From: Terriglobia bacterium
GTDB lineage: Bacteria; Acidobacteriota; Terriglobia; Bryobacterales; Bryobacteraceae
Direction of reading: 5' to 3'
Length of the DNA stretch: 64,000 nucleotides
Assembly: GCA_020073445.1 (NCBI GenBank)
Contig: JAIQFE010000003.1
Span: forward strand, 62,001 to 126,000
Every line of letters starts with the position of its first letter. Positions within the stretch are counted from its first letter, which is position 1. The position numbers were made by a program, and so were the translations under genes. Positions 52,819-63,129 of this stretch are shown piece after piece. The notes under the pieces are model-generated. The model saw only the letters and a program-made list of their open reading frames with translations. It had not been told where the DNA came from and did not search any database.

Positions 52819-55800
52819 ATGCGGTTATATCGTATTGTCATAATTCTATGCGCGTGCGCGTTCGCTGCCTTTTCGCAGACGGATCGCGGCACAATTACAG
52901 GGACAGTGTCCGACCCGGCAGGCGCCGTGGTTGCGAATGTTCCGATCGAACTTAAGAACACCCAGAACGGTACCGTCTACCAGGCGGCCTCCAGCGAGAC
53001 GGGCAATTACACCCTGCCGCAGATACAGATCGGCACCTATGAATTGACCATCTCCGCCGCTGGGTTCAAGAAATTCGTCCGCCAGAACATCACCGTCCAG
53101 GCGACGCAGACGGTTCGTATTGACGCCGTCCTGGAAGTCGGTTCGGCCGCCGAATCGGTCACTGTCAGCGCGGAAACATCTCTCCTGAAGACCGAAACAG
53201 CCGATGTGAGTCACAACGTCACCAACGAAATGCTGAACACGCTCCCCATGTTGGGCGTGGGCAGCGCGGCCTCCGGAAGCTCGGGCATTCGCAATCCCAA
53301 CAATGTCCTCGAAGTGATCCCCGGCACCTACTACGCGCCGAATTCCCAGGTCAAGATCAACGGAGCGCCCAGCAATTCGCAGGCGTATCACGTCGAGGGA
53401 ATGGATACAACAAATCAGGGCTTCCCGTATGCCGCGGCGCAAGTACAGCAGAGCGTCGATTCGATCCAGGAAATATCCGTCCAGACCAGCAACTTTGCAC
53501 CGGAGTTTGGCGCCGCGGGCGGCGGGTTCTTTAACGTGACCATGCGCTCGGGCGGCAACCAGTACCACGGCACTGCGTACGATTACCTGGTGAACGAAGC
53601 CCTCAACGCGGGTACGCCATTTACGGACGCCGGCGCCACCAACAGCCTGAAGGCCGGGCAATTGGTGCGGCCACCCGCGCGCAGGAACGATTATGGCTGG
53701 ACCATCGGCGGTCCGATCTCCATCCCGAAGGTGTATGACGGCCATAACAAGACATTCTTCTTCTTCAACTTCGAACAGTTCCGCGAAACCCAGACCATCA
53801 ACAATATCAAGGTCACGGTTCCCATCGATGCCTACCGCCAGGGCGATTTCAGCCAAGCCATCTCTTCCTTGAAGGTTGGAGGGCAGCTCTTGACTCTGCC
53901 GGGCGGCGGTGGTTCCACGGACGTTTTGGGACGGACGTTGATTGCCAACACCGTTTACAATCCGGCTAGCGTCAGAGTTCTCCCCAGCGGCCAGACCGTG
54001 TCCGACCCGTTTGTGGGCAACATCATTCCGCTCACCCAGCAGGATAAAGTCGCGTTGAACGTGCAGAAGGTGATCCCCGAGCCGAATCTCCCCGGCTTGA
54101 TCAATAACTACCTTCCGACCTATCCCAGCACACGGCACTCAACGATTCCCGCCGTGAAGCTCGATCAGAATATCGGCAGCCGGGCCAAGCTCTCTTTCTA
54201 CTGGTCCGAAACCCAAACGAATTCGGCATATTCACCGACCTATGGCGCCTCGGAAGGTTTCCCCGACCAGATTACGGCAACCCGTGGCACGTTTATCCAC
54301 TCGAATGTCGAGCGGCTGAACTACGATCAAACCCTGTCGCCGACGCTGCTTCTCCATTTGGGCGCCGGTTATCAGGTGAACAACTTCTATGACGCCGCTC
54401 CCATCACGAACTTCAACGCGGCGGCGACCTGGGGCTTGGTTGGCGCTACCTTGAATCGGAACGTCCCCGTCTTTACCGGAATCTGCACCGGTGCCTGCAC
54501 GGCGGCGGGCGGTATCGGCACCATGGGGCCAAGCGCTGGCCAAAGCAACGATTACTGGGAGAAGCCGTCCTTCAACGCGAGCGTGACGTGGGTGAAGCAA
54601 AACCACACGTTTAAGCTGGGCGGCGAACTATACATCAACGGTACGCCTTCAACCTCCTACACCGGAACCAGCGGGACATTCAATTTCACCGCCAACCAGA
54701 CCGCCCTGCCGTACCTGGTGGGAACGACTCTTTCGGGTGGCTCCCTGGGCTTCCCCTATGCCAGCTTCCTGATGGGAAGCGTGGATAATTACAGCATCGC
54801 GCAGCCGGCTTCGTTCCGTTTTGGAAAGAAACAGCTGGCCTTCTTCCTGCAGGATTCCTGGAAGGTGAGCCGGAAGCTGACTATCGATTACGGCGTTCGT
54901 TGGGACTACGGCACCTACTACAAAGAACAATTCGGACGCGGGATGGGCTTTTCGCCGACCACGCCTAACCCCAGCGCGGGCGGGTATCCCGGAGCGTGGA
55001 TCTTCGAGGCTACCTGCAAATGTAACTTCGCCAGCAACTATCCGTATGCCGTCGGCCCGCGGATCGGCCTGGCGTATCAGATCACCCCGAAGACGGTGTT
55101 CCGCGCCGGATGGGGCATCGTCTACAACGCGACGTCAACCAACAACGCCGGTGTGAACACGGCCGGTATTGCGCCGTCAAACGCCGTGGGTAACTCCGGT
55201 CTTGGCCAGGCAGCTCTGACCTTGGCGAACGGGATCCCCGTATCCGCCATCCCCGCTTTCCCCAACTTCAACCCCGGAATCGCGCCTCTGCTGCCGATCG
55301 GCAACCAGGGCACTCCAGTCTTGGGTGTGGGTGGATTCTCTAACGCCGGCTTGATCGATGCTGGCATTGCGCGTCCCGCAAGACAGAACCAGTGGAGCTT
55401 CGGTATCCAGCGCGAAATCCTGCGTAATCTCGCCTTGGAAGTCTCCTACGTGGGCAACCGCGGAGTCTGGTGGAACGCCGGCGGTCTGGTCAACGTGAAC
55501 GCCCTGACGCCCCAGCGGCTATTGGCTGAGGGAATCGATGTTAACAATCCGACGCAGCTGGGACTGCTCACACAGCAGCTCGGCAGCTCGGCGGTTCAGG
55601 CGGCAGGTTTCCGGGCTCCCTATACAGGCTTCTCGAATTCGCAGACCCTGGCTCAGGCCCTGCGGCCGTTCCCGCAGTTTGGGACCATCAATGCCATCGG
55701 TTCGCCCCTCGGCAAGACCTGGTATGACTCGCTGCAGGCCAAGGCTACCCAGCGTTTTTCGCATGGCCTGACGTTCACCAGCGCGTTCACCTGGCAGAAG

Positions 55801-56535
55801 AACTTGCAACAGGGCGTCGATAGCAATGCTGTCCTAAACAACATCGTCGCGAATCCCGCCAACAGCAAGAGCCTCTCCAGCTTCGACCAGCCGTTCACCT
55901 TCGTCATCTCGGCCAGCTACACCACGCCGAAGTTGAACATCAACAAGGCCCTTGCGTATGCGGCGCGGGATTGGAATATCGGCAGCATTCTGCAATACGC
56001 CAGCGGTCTTCCCATTGCGACGCCCACCACGGCGTCCACTCTGAACTCCCAGCTGTTCCAAAACACTCTGGCCAACCGCGTAGCCGGCCAGCCGCTGTAT
56101 GCCACGACCTGGGTAGACCGGAACGGTCAGACTCAGACCACTCCGCTGGATATCAATTGCAAGTGCTTTGATCCAGCCAAGACGTTTGCGCTGAATCCGG
56201 CTGCTTGGGCCAACCCGGCCAACGGCCAGTTCAGCAATTCGGCGGAGTTCTACAGCGACTTCCGCTATCAGCGCCACCCCAACGAGAGCATCGGTCTCGG
56301 CCGTACTTTCAAGTTCACCGAACGCATGAACTTGATGGTCCGAGTCGATTTCTCTAACGTCTTCAACCGGACCTATCTGAACAACCCGCTCAATACCGGT
56401 TACTTGAGCCCGCAGTCCAAGAGCGCGGCCACCGGGTTGAACACAGGTGGCTTCGGGTACATCAATCTGGCGACCACAGGCACACAATTTGGTCAGCCGC
56501 GAAACGGAACTTTGGTAGCTCGGCTGACCTTCTAG
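52819..56535 (+). CDS. TonB-dependent receptor, Oar-like, paralog (second)
   Basis: A 1,238-residue outer-membrane protein, clearly a paralog of the preceding gene. Signal peptide about 1-19 (ILCACAFAAFSQ), regulatory beta domain (DRGTITGTVSDPAGAVV), shared FKKFVRQNITVQATQTVRID, GGPISIPKVYDGHNKTFFF and a barrel end (RNGTLVARLTF). The plug region differs, for example RNPNNVLEVIPGTYYAP instead of RNPMAVSTLSPGTYFDP. GGAG lies five bases before ATG 52819. Ligand unknown. Confidence 0.88.
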   Translation: MRLYRIVIILCACAFAAFSQTDRGTITGTVSDPAGAVVANVPIELKNTQNGTVYQAASSETGNYTLPQIQIGTYELTISAAGFKKFVRQNITVQATQTVRIDAVLEVGSAAESVTVSAETSLLKTETADVSHNVTNEMLNTLPMLGVGSAASGSSGIRNPNNVLEVIPGTYYAPNSQVKINGAPSNSQAYHVEGMDTTNQGFPYAAAQVQQSVDSIQEISVQTSNFAPEFGAAGGGFFNVTMRSGGNQYHGTAYDYLVNEALNAGTPFTDAGATNSLKAGQLVRPPARRNDYGWTIGGPISIPKVYDGHNKTFFFFNFEQFRETQTINNIKVTVPIDAYRQGDFSQAISSLKVGGQLLTLPGGGGSTDVLGRTLIANTVYNPASVRVLPSGQTVSDPFVGNIIPLTQQDKVALNVQKVIPEPNLPGLINNYLPTYPSTRHSTIPAVKLDQNIGSRAKLSFYWSETQTNSAYSPTYGASEGFPDQITATRGTFIHSNVERLNYDQTLSPTLLLHLGAGYQVNNFYDAAPITNFNAAATWGLVGATLNRNVPVFTGICTGACTAAGGIGTMGPSAGQSNDYWEKPSFNASVTWVKQNHTFKLGGELYINGTPSTSYTGTSGTFNFTANQTALPYLVGTTLSGGSLGFPYASFLMGSVDNYSIAQPASFRFGKKQLAFFLQDSWKVSRKLTIDYGVRWDYGTYYKEQFGRGMGFSPTTPNPSAGGYPGAWIFEATCKCNFASNYPYAVGPRIGLAYQITPKTVFRAGWGIVYNATSTNNAGVNTAGIAPSNAVGNSGLGQAALTLANGIPVSAIPAFPNFNPGIAPLLPIGNQGTPVLGVGGFSNAGLIDAGIARPARQNQWSFGIQREILRNLALEVSYVGNRGVWWNAGGLVNVNALTPQRLLAEGIDVNNPTQLGLLTQQLGSSAVQAAGFRAPYTGFSNSQTLAQALRPFPQFGTINAIGSPLGKTWYDSLQAKATQRFSHGLTFTSAFTWQKNLQQGVDSNAVLNNIVANPANSKSLSSFDQPFTFVISASYTTPKLNINKALAYAARDWNIGSILQYASGLPIATPTTASTLNSQLFQNTLANRVAGQPLYATTWVDRNGQTQTTPLDINCKCFDPAKTFALNPAAWANPANGQFSNSAEFYSDFRYQRHPNESIGLGRTFKFTERMNLMVRVDFSNVFNRTYLNNPLNTGYLSPQSKSAATGLNTGGFGYINLATTGTQFGQPRNGTLVARLTF

Positions 56536-56565
56536 GCTGGCCCTAAGCCCCAAAGCATTTTCAAG

Positions 56566-56615
56566 CCCCGCTGTTTCGGAACTCGCCTCCCGCGGGTCCG
56601 GCGCAGCGGGGTTTT
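56566..56615 (+). terminator. Intrinsic terminator after the second receptor gene
   Basis: CCCCGCTG at 56566-56573 pairs with CAGCGGGG at 56604-56611, followed by TTTTC. The loop of 30 bases contains a small inner palindrome (CCCGCGGG). It begins 31 bases after the stop. Confidence 0.7.
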
Positions 56616-56787
56616 CGGGTTCTCGGAGCCCGGTCTCCCGGAGGGGTAGGCCAACTTGACTACCTCTCCCTGTTGCGCTATCCTTACAATTCGTTCATCT
56701 TCTGGTAATCCGCCTGTAGTAGATCCAGCTTGCCCCTCAGTCCCAGGCAAGCCCGAGTGACCGAGCCGAATATATAATGAGAAAACT

Positions 56788-57675
56788 ATGAAGCAGCATT
56801 ACTTCGTGGTCGTCCTGGCCCACTCGCTTCATGGACGCTTGCGCCGGATTCACATTCCGCACCAGGCTCTGTATGTCCTCCTCGGACTGGCGCTATTCGG
56901 TTCCTTCTCGTTGTTCGGCATGGTTTCCAGCTACCTTCGCATGACCTGGAAGGTCGCCAATTACAACAGCTTGCGGACCGAAGTGGATACGTTACGTCAC
57001 CAGTACAAGGCCCTGCGGCAGGAAAACGACCAGAAGGATGCGCAGCTCGCCGAACTCCAATTGCTTGCCAGCCAGGTGAGCTTGGCGCTAGGCCTGAAGC
57101 GAACCGTGGATAGTTCCAGCGATTTCGAGGACGAAGGCCTCCTGGTTCCCACCTTCCGCGAATCCATCGACGAGTACAACTTCCTCAAGTCCGCCAGTTT
57201 CTCCCGCATCACACGTAGCTATCCCCGAGCTTGGCAAAAGAACACCATGCCGGCTATCTGGCCGGTCAATGGCAGGCTCCTGAGCCATTTCGGCGACCGG
57301 CAGGATCCGTTTTCCGGCGAAGGCGCGTTTCATACCGGCGTCGACATCTCCGCCGCCCAGGGAACTTCGGTTCGAGCTACCGCGGACGGTGTTGTGGAGC
57401 ATGCCGAGTTTGCCTCTGGCGGCTACGGCAAGCTGGTCGTGATCGATCACGGCAACGGAATCCAGACCTGGTACGCGCATCTTTCCGGATTCGAGGTCGT
57501 ACCCGGCCAGGAAATCCGCCGAGGCGAGATTCTGGGCTACTCGGGCGCTACCGGGCGCGTGACCTCTCCCCATCTGCACTTTGAAGTGCGCCGTCAAGGC
57601 AGTCCTGTGAATCCCTATCCCTATCTGGCGAAGTCTACGCTGGTTGAGCCCGCTCCTCCCGATCTCCCGTTCTAA
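56788..57675 (+). CDS. M23-family (LytM-type) membrane-anchored peptidase
   Basis: A 295-residue protein. N-terminal membrane segment at about 28-50 (LYVLLGLALFGSFSLFGMVSS), a coiled coil at 55-100 (LRTEVDTLRHQYKALRQENDQKDAQLAELQ) and a LytM domain at the C-terminus. Zinc ligands and catalytic His are in FHTGVDISAAQG (HxxxD), YAHLSG and SPHLHFEVRR (HxH). Cleaves or senses peptidoglycan cross-links; both active Zn ligands are intact. TATAAT occurs at 56773-56778 just before the ATG. Confidence 0.88.
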   Translation: MKQHYFVVVLAHSLHGRLRRIHIPHQALYVLLGLALFGSFSLFGMVSSYLRMTWKVANYNSLRTEVDTLRHQYKALRQENDQKDAQLAELQLLASQVSLALGLKRTVDSSSDFEDEGLLVPTFRESIDEYNFLKSASFSRITRSYPRAWQKNTMPAIWPVNGRLLSHFGDRQDPFSGEGAFHTGVDISAAQGTSVRATADGVVEHAEFASGGYGKLVVIDHGNGIQTWYAHLSGFEVVPGQEIRRGEILGYSGATGRVTSPHLHFEVRRQGSPVNPYPYLAKSTLVEPAPPDLPF

Positions 57676-57701
57676 CGCTAATATCACGCTAATATCAAAA
57701 G

Positions 57702-58841
57702 ATGAGTCTCGCGAACAAGTGTTCGCGGCGGCTATTCCTGGCTTCCATACCCGGCGTCTGCGTGGCCGCCACTATCGGCAAGGGCAGTCTACTGCCGTCT
57801 TCGGTTTTTCGCTACGCCGATCCCACCACCGAGTTCCCGGTCTTCCGCCTCACCCACCCCCAGCACACCAGCGCTCTGCCGCCGCACTACGCGCGAGCCA
57901 TCTCGCGGAAGGGCAACTTCCTGCTTTATTCATCCGACGAATCCGGCACGGCGCAGGCCTACCGCCTGGATCTCAAGACCGGTCAGTCGCGCCTTCTGAC
58001 AGACGCGGAGAACTTCGCTCCTGCCTGCTTTACGCTCCTGGCCGATGAGCGAAGCTTCTGCTACGTCGACGGCGGGCGCCTCTATCTCAGCGGTCTCGCG
58101 TCGCTCCGGCCCCGGCAGGTGTATCAGGCGCCGGAAGGGTATCAGCCAACTGGTCTGAGCGTCACGGACGACGGGCTTTCGGCGGCGCTGGTGGAGCGCA
58201 AGGGCTCGCATTATCGCCTGCAGTGGATCCGGATGATGGATGGCATGGCCGTAACATTAGTGGAGGCAGATCAGGAGAACGACGAATTAAACGATCCTGC
58301 ACCGCGTCCGCGCCGCGCATCCGTTCTCTACCGCCGGGCCGGCGGGGTGTGGCTGGCCAACGTGGACGGGAAGCAGAATTACCGCCTTCGGCTGGCCGAT
58401 GGGCAGGCTCTTTCCGCCACCTGGACCCCGGACGGTAAAGATGTCCTGTACTTGAACGTTCCGTCCGATCCGCACAAGCTGCGCAACATCCGCCAGTTCA
58501 CCCCGGACACCAATGAAGACAAGCCGATCTCCGACACCACTCAGTACGCGTGTTTCGAGCGGAACGCCGACGGCAGCGTGTTCGTGGGCGCCAGCGGCAG
58601 CCAGGCCTCGCCTCACGTGCTGCTGCTGGTGCGCGCGGTGCGCCGCGAATTCACTCTATGCGAGCATCGCTCCAGCGATCCCGCCAAGGTGTCGCCGATT
58701 TTCTCGCCCGACAGCCGGAACGTGTTCTTCGCGAGCGACCAGCACGGTAAGCCTGCGATCTACCGCATCACTGTGGACAAATTAGTAGAGGCGACGGAAG
58801 AGACTCCCGCCGCCCCCGAACGCACCAGCGAACACAAGTAG
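57702..58841 (+). CDS. Exported beta-propeller protein (oligogalacturonate-lyase/TolB-like)
   Basis: A 379-residue protein. The N-terminus looks like a twin-arginine signal (RRLFLASIPGVCVAAT). Six to seven blades carry PD40-type motifs: FLLYSSDESGTAQAYRLDLKTGQS, PDGKDVLYLNVPSD and FSPDSRNVFFASDQHGKPAIYRI. Oligogalacturonate lyase is one related family, but its metal-binding His set is not evident. Function uncertain. A tandem 11-bp duplication lies in the short gap before its ATG. Confidence 0.7.
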   Translation: MSLANKCSRRLFLASIPGVCVAATIGKGSLLPSSVFRYADPTTEFPVFRLTHPQHTSALPPHYARAISRKGNFLLYSSDESGTAQAYRLDLKTGQSRLLTDAENFAPACFTLLADERSFCYVDGGRLYLSGLASLRPRQVYQAPEGYQPTGLSVTDDGLSAALVERKGSHYRLQWIRMMDGMAVTLVEADQENDELNDPAPRPRRASVLYRRAGGVWLANVDGKQNYRLRLADGQALSATWTPDGKDVLYLNVPSDPHKLRNIRQFTPDTNEDKPISDTTQYACFERNADGSVFVGASGSQASPHVLLLVRAVRREFTLCEHRSSDPAKVSPIFSPDSRNVFFASDQHGKPAIYRITVDKLVEATEETPAAPERTSEHK

Positions 58842-58843
58842 CT

Positions 58844-59473
58844 TTAGAACGTCAGGCCGAGCATGAAATCGCCCTGGTTCTTGTTGGTTTGAAGCAGATC
58901 GGCGATGGGATCGCGGAAATTTTCCGTGCCCCAGCGCGTATAGCGGAATTCCGGCGTCACCCGCAGCCAGCCGGCCTTGAATTCGATGCCCGCGCCGAAT
59001 GTCGCGCCGATATCGAAGTCTTTATGGAACTCGGGAACCGAGCTTACGTTCACATTCACCGCGGTCGCGGTGCTGCGGATCTGATCCACTCCCGAGACGT
59101 GGCGGAAATTTGCGCCGAAATCGACGAACGGACGCACTGGACCGGGAAGAATGGCCCACTTTCCGAGCACCGGAAATTCCCAGGAATTCGCCCTCGTACT
59201 GGTGAACGTCGGACTGCCCGCGCCACCGAACTGGTTGTAGTCAAACCCAAGCCGCCTGTAGAGCGCGTCGACCTCTACTGAGAATCGCAGGGGGAGATTG
59301 AACTGCACGGTGGGACCGACCAGATAGCGATGCGTGTTGGTCGCATACGCAGCCTGATTCCCTCGCGCTGTATCGAAGGCGTCCGTGATCGGGACGCCGC
59401 CCTTCACACCTATCGAAACAGGTTGCGCAGCTGCGGTAAGCGCCGCTGCAAACACCAAAAGCGTTCGTTTCAT
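58844..59473 (-). CDS. Small outer-membrane beta-barrel protein
   Basis: A 209-residue exported protein with signal peptide (LLVFAAALTAAAQPVSIGVKGG). The chain is made of alternating strands (VQFNLPLRFSVEVDALYRRLG, WLRVTPEFRYTRWG) and ends in the terminal aromatic strand FMLGLTF, as expected for an 8-stranded OmpA/porin-like barrel. Convergent with the beta-propeller gene. Confidence 0.8.
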   Translation of the reverse strand: MKRTLLVFAAALTAAAQPVSIGVKGGVPITDAFDTARGNQAAYATNTHRYLVGPTVQFNLPLRFSVEVDALYRRLGFDYNQFGGAGSPTFTSTRANSWEFPVLGKWAILPGPVRPFVDFGANFRHVSGVDQIRSTATAVNVNVSSVPEFHKDFDIGATFGAGIEFKAGWLRVTPEFRYTRWGTENFRDPIADLLQTNKNQGDFMLGLTF

Positions 59474-59570
59474 ACTCCGAGACTTGCAAGTGCTCTGCCA
59501 ATCCTAAGACGCTGATTTCTTGGGTTCTCGGGTTGGGCTCACATGCAGAATATGCATGCCTCCGGCAGGC

Positions 59571-60266
59571 TTAACTGATCAGCTTGGCGATCAAGTACGC
59601 AGCTCCTGCCGCCAGTCCGCCGATGGCCGTGGTCCGCAGCGAGCTACGGAGTTTCGGAGCGCCCGTGAAGTGCCCTTTCACGTACCCGAAAACAGCCAGT
59701 GCGATCAGCGTGGCGCCCACGGAATAGAGCAGGGCAGTGTGGGAATCGGGAGTGATCATATAGGGCGCCAGGGGGATCAATCCGCCGGCGATGTACGATA
59801 CCGCGATCGTCAACGCGCTGGTGACGGCACGCTTCGGATCCGGTTCTTCGAGCCCCAGCTCGAATCGCATCATCCAATCCACCCAGACTTTCGGCCGGGC
59901 TTCGAACGCCGCCAGGATCGGCGTGGTCTGTTCGTGCGTCAGCCCATACGATTCCAGGATCTCGATCACCTCGTGACGCTCATCGTCGGTGCGCTCGACG
60001 ATCTCCATCTCCTCGCGCCGGCGCTCGCTCTCGTAGTGTTCGGCGTCGCCTTTGGCCGCGAGGTATCCGCCCAGCCCCATCGCGATCGAGCCCGCGGCTA
60101 CTTCGGCCAGCCCGGCGATGATGATCACCGTGGAAGCGTTTACCGCGCCGCTGAGTCCCGCCGCCAGCGCGAACGGCACGGTGAGGCCGTCGGCCATGCC
60201 GATGACCACATCGCGCACTACCAGTGACGACGTAAAGTGTTTTTCAACGTGCGTAGTTTGTGGCAT
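59571..60266 (-). CDS. VIT1/CCC1-family transporter
   Basis: A 231-residue inner-membrane protein of the iron/manganese vacuolar-type transporter family. The first segment reads VVIGMADGLTVPFALAAGLSG, then AGLAEVAAGSIAMGLGGYLAAKGDAEHY, with the conserved Asp, Glu and Met. A charged cytoplasmic region with Glu residues for metal binding follows (ERRREEMEIVERTDDERHEV). Last segments are at about 160-230. It probably exports Fe2+ or Mn2+. The gene follows uvrA by 16 bases on the same strand. Confidence 0.87.
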   Translation of the reverse strand: MPQTTHVEKHFTSSLVVRDVVIGMADGLTVPFALAAGLSGAVNASTVIIIAGLAEVAAGSIAMGLGGYLAAKGDAEHYESERRREEMEIVERTDDERHEVIEILESYGLTHEQTTPILAAFEARPKVWVDWMMRFELGLEEPDPKRAVTSALTIAVSYIAGGLIPLAPYMITPDSHTALLYSVGATLIALAVFGYVKGHFTGAPKLRSSLRTTAIGGLAAGAAYLIAKLIS

Positions 60267-60282
60267 GTGTCTGGGGCATTGT

Positions 60283-63102
60283 TTATTTGGCCAGGTTCAT
60301 TTCGGCTTTCAGGTATCTGCCAGTATAGGATTCCGCGACCTCCGCGATCTGCTCCGGAGTTCCCTCCGCCACGATCCGCCCGCCTGCGTCGCCGCCCTCA
60401 GGTCCGAGATCGATCACCCAGTCCGCCCTGCGAATCACTTCCAGATTGTGCTCGATGATCAGGATGCTGGCGCCCGTGCGCAGCAGCCGCTCAAAGGCAT
60501 CCAGGAGCTTGGCGATATCGTCGAAATGCAGCCCCGTGGTCGGCTCGTCGAAAATGTACAGCGTGCCCTCGCTGGTGGCTTGCGACAGGTGCGCCGCGAG
60601 TTTCACGCGCTGCGCTTCTCCTCCGGAGAGCGTCGTCGCCGATTGCCCCAGCCGCAGATATCCGAGGCCGACGTCCGCGAGCACCTCCAGCTTCTGGGCC
60701 AGCCGCGGCGTGGCTGAAAAGAACGAGATCGCCTCTTTCACGGTGAGTCCCAGCACCTCGTGAATGTTCAGCCCGTGATACAGAACCTCCAGAACGCCCG
60801 GCTTGAAGCGCGTGCCCTTGCAGTCGTCGCAGATCAGCTCGACGTCCGCCAGGAATTGCATCTCCACCGTCACCGTCCCGTCGCCCTGGCAGGTTTCGCA
60901 GCGACCGCCCGGAATGTTGAACGAAAAATGCCCCGCGGTGTAGCCCCGCCGATCGGCCTCAGTGGTCGATGCAAACAGCTCACGGATCATATCGAACGCC
61001 TTGATGTAGGTGATCGGATTCGAGCGCGGCGTGCGGCCGATGGGCGACTGGTCCACCAGCACCACCTGCTTCAACAACTCCGCCTTCTCCACCTTGCGGC
61101 ACGTGAGTTTCTCCGGCGGCACGCCCCAGTCTTCGGGCGATGTGCCTGTCAGCAGCGTCGATTTTCCCTCTTCGTGGCTCAGGCGTTTTTCGAGCGTCTG
61201 ATAGATCACGTCATGCACCAGCGTCGATTTGCCGGATCCTGAAACACCGGTGATCGCCACCATCACGTTGAGCGGAATCGACACGTCGATGCCCTTGAGA
61301 TTGTGCGCCTGCGCCCCCAGGAATCGCACGGCGCGCTTGGGGTTCGGCGTTCGGCGTCCACTGATATAGGAGGTCTGCAAATCGCCGCGCAGGTACTTGG
61401 CAGTGAGTGAAGTGCCCTTTGCGATGAGCTTTTTAAAATCTCCCTCGAAAACGATGTTGCCACCGTTCTCACCCGCTCCCGGCCCCAGATCGACGATGTG
61501 ATCGGCCGAGCGCATCACGTCCGGATCGTGTTCCACCACCAGGATGGTATTCCCCAGATCGCGCAGCTCTTCGAGAATGCTCACCAGCCGGGCCGTATCG
61601 CGGCTATGCAGACCGATCGACGGCTCGTCGAGCACGTAACAAGCGCCCACCAGCCGCGAACCCAGGCACGTCGCCAGTTGGATACGCTGCGCCTCGCCGC
61701 CGGATAGCGTCGCCGACAGCCGGTCCAGCGTCAGATATTCGAGCCCCACGTCGTTCAGGAACTTCAGCCTCTGCCGGATTTCGATCAGGATCTTGTCGGC
61801 GATCGCCATTTCCTCCGGCGCTAGCTGGAGCGAAAGGAAAAAGTCCTGGGCCTGCGCGATGTTCATGCGCGTTACCTCGGCCATATTCTTCCCGCCCACG
61901 CGAATCCATAGCGCTTCGGCCCGCAACCGCGAACCGCCGCAGTCCGGACACAGCGTATAGCCGCGATACCGGCTCAGGAACACCCGCACATGGACTTTGT
62001 ACTTCTTCTTCTCCACTTCCTTGAAGAAGTCGCGAATGTGCTGATGGACGATGGCCATCTCCTCTTTGCGCAGATCGAAGATCGGCACGCTGAGGCGAAC
62101 TTTGCCCCGATTGTCCTTCTTGAAGTCGACCCCGAACCCGGAGTACTGTGGCTTGGTCCACGGATCCACGGCGCCCTGCTGGATGGACAGCGCCCGGTTC
62201 GGGATCACCAGATCCAGGTCATAGTCGATCGTATTCCCGAACCCCTGGCAGCGCCTGCAGGCCCCGAAGGGGTTATTGAAGCTGAATAGGCTCGGTTCCG
62301 GCTCGGTGAAAGTCTTGCCGCACAGCTTGCAGGAGAACTGTTCGTTGAAACGAAGCGTCTGTCCGCCGCCCGCCGGCTCAAAAAGCACCTCCCCCGATTC
62401 GCGATAGCCGATCTCAACGGAATCCACCAGCCGCTGGCGGATATCCGGCGTGATCGCGATCCGATCCACCAGAATGAACACGGGCTTCGAGAAATTGACA
62501 TCCAGGAGCGACTCGGGCGTCGAGAATTCGAACACCTTCCCGCCCTGATACAACCGGTTGAAGCCGCGCTTGCGCAGATCGAACAACTTGTCGCGCAGCG
62601 CATCGGTGCCTTTTTCGGTCGGTGTTTTCTCGTTCACCAGCGGAAACAGGACATACCAGCGCGATCCATCCGGCTGTGCCCGCATGCGCGCGGCCACCTG
62701 ATCCACCGAATCCCGTTCTACATAGACATCGCAATTAGGACAATAGGTTCGGCCCGCGCGCGCCCACAACAACCGCAGGAAATCGTACAGCTCCGTCGAA
62801 GTGGCCACGGTCGATCGCGGATTGCGTGTGGTGTTCTTCTGCCGGATGGCTACCGGCGGCGCGATACCGTCGATGTCATCCACGTCCGGCTTTTCCATGC
62901 GCTCCAGGAACTGCCGCGCGTAAGCCGAGAGTGATTCCACATAGCGCCGCTGCCCCTCCGCGTAGATGGTGTCGAACGCCAGTGACGACTTCCCCGATCC
63001 GGACACACCTGTGACCACGGTCAGGCGATCGTGCGGGATCGCCAGCGAAATGCCCTTCAGGTTATGAACCCGGGCGCCACGAATACGAATGGAGTCGTTC
63101 AA
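60283..63102 (-). CDS. uvrA: Excinuclease ABC subunit A
   Basis: A 939-residue ATPase that recognises bulky DNA damage with UvrB in nucleotide excision repair. Two ABC modules are intact: Walker [15 protein letters not shown] and [14 protein letters not shown], signatures [12 protein letters not shown] and [12 protein letters not shown]. Zinc-module Cys clusters: CKLCGKTF with CRRCQGF, and CETCQGDG with CDDCKGTRF. The start is TTG 63102. It is divergent from the mutY gene, with only 27 bases between the two start codons. Confidence 0.96.
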   Translation of the reverse strand: MNDSIRIRGARVHNLKGISLAIPHDRLTVVTGVSGSGKSSLAFDTIYAEGQRRYVESLSAYARQFLERMEKPDVDDIDGIAPPVAIRQKNTTRNPRSTVATSTELYDFLRLLWARAGRTYCPNCDVYVERDSVDQVAARMRAQPDGSRWYVLFPLVNEKTPTEKGTDALRDKLFDLRKRGFNRLYQGGKVFEFSTPESLLDVNFSKPVFILVDRIAITPDIRQRLVDSVEIGYRESGEVLFEPAGGGQTLRFNEQFSCKLCGKTFTEPEPSLFSFNNPFGACRRCQGFGNTIDYDLDLVIPNRALSIQQGAVDPWTKPQYSGFGVDFKKDNRGKVRLSVPIFDLRKEEMAIVHQHIRDFFKEVEKKKYKVHVRVFLSRYRGYTLCPDCGGSRLRAEALWIRVGGKNMAEVTRMNIAQAQDFFLSLQLAPEEMAIADKILIEIRQRLKFLNDVGLEYLTLDRLSATLSGGEAQRIQLATCLGSRLVGACYVLDEPSIGLHSRDTARLVSILEELRDLGNTILVVEHDPDVMRSADHIVDLGPGAGENGGNIVFEGDFKKLIAKGTSLTAKYLRGDLQTSYISGRRTPNPKRAVRFLGAQAHNLKGIDVSIPLNVMVAITGVSGSGKSTLVHDVIYQTLEKRLSHEEGKSTLLTGTSPEDWGVPPEKLTCRKVEKAELLKQVVLVDQSPIGRTPRSNPITYIKAFDMIRELFASTTEADRRGYTAGHFSFNIPGGRCETCQGDGTVTVEMQFLADVELICDDCKGTRFKPGVLEVLYHGLNIHEVLGLTVKEAISFFSATPRLAQKLEVLADVGLGYLRLGQSATTLSGGEAQRVKLAAHLSQATSEGTLYIFDEPTTGLHFDDIAKLLDAFERLLRTGASILIIEHNLEVIRRADWVIDLGPEGGDAGGRIVAEGTPEQIAEVAESYTGRYLKAEMNLAK

Positions 63103-63129
63103 GGGAGGGTTACCTACTAGTATAGAGAA

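Noticed and set aside
57676-57697. Tandem 11-bp duplication CGCTAATATCA before the beta-propeller gene
   Set aside because: Only two units, short and AT-rich; probably replication slippage with no clear function.
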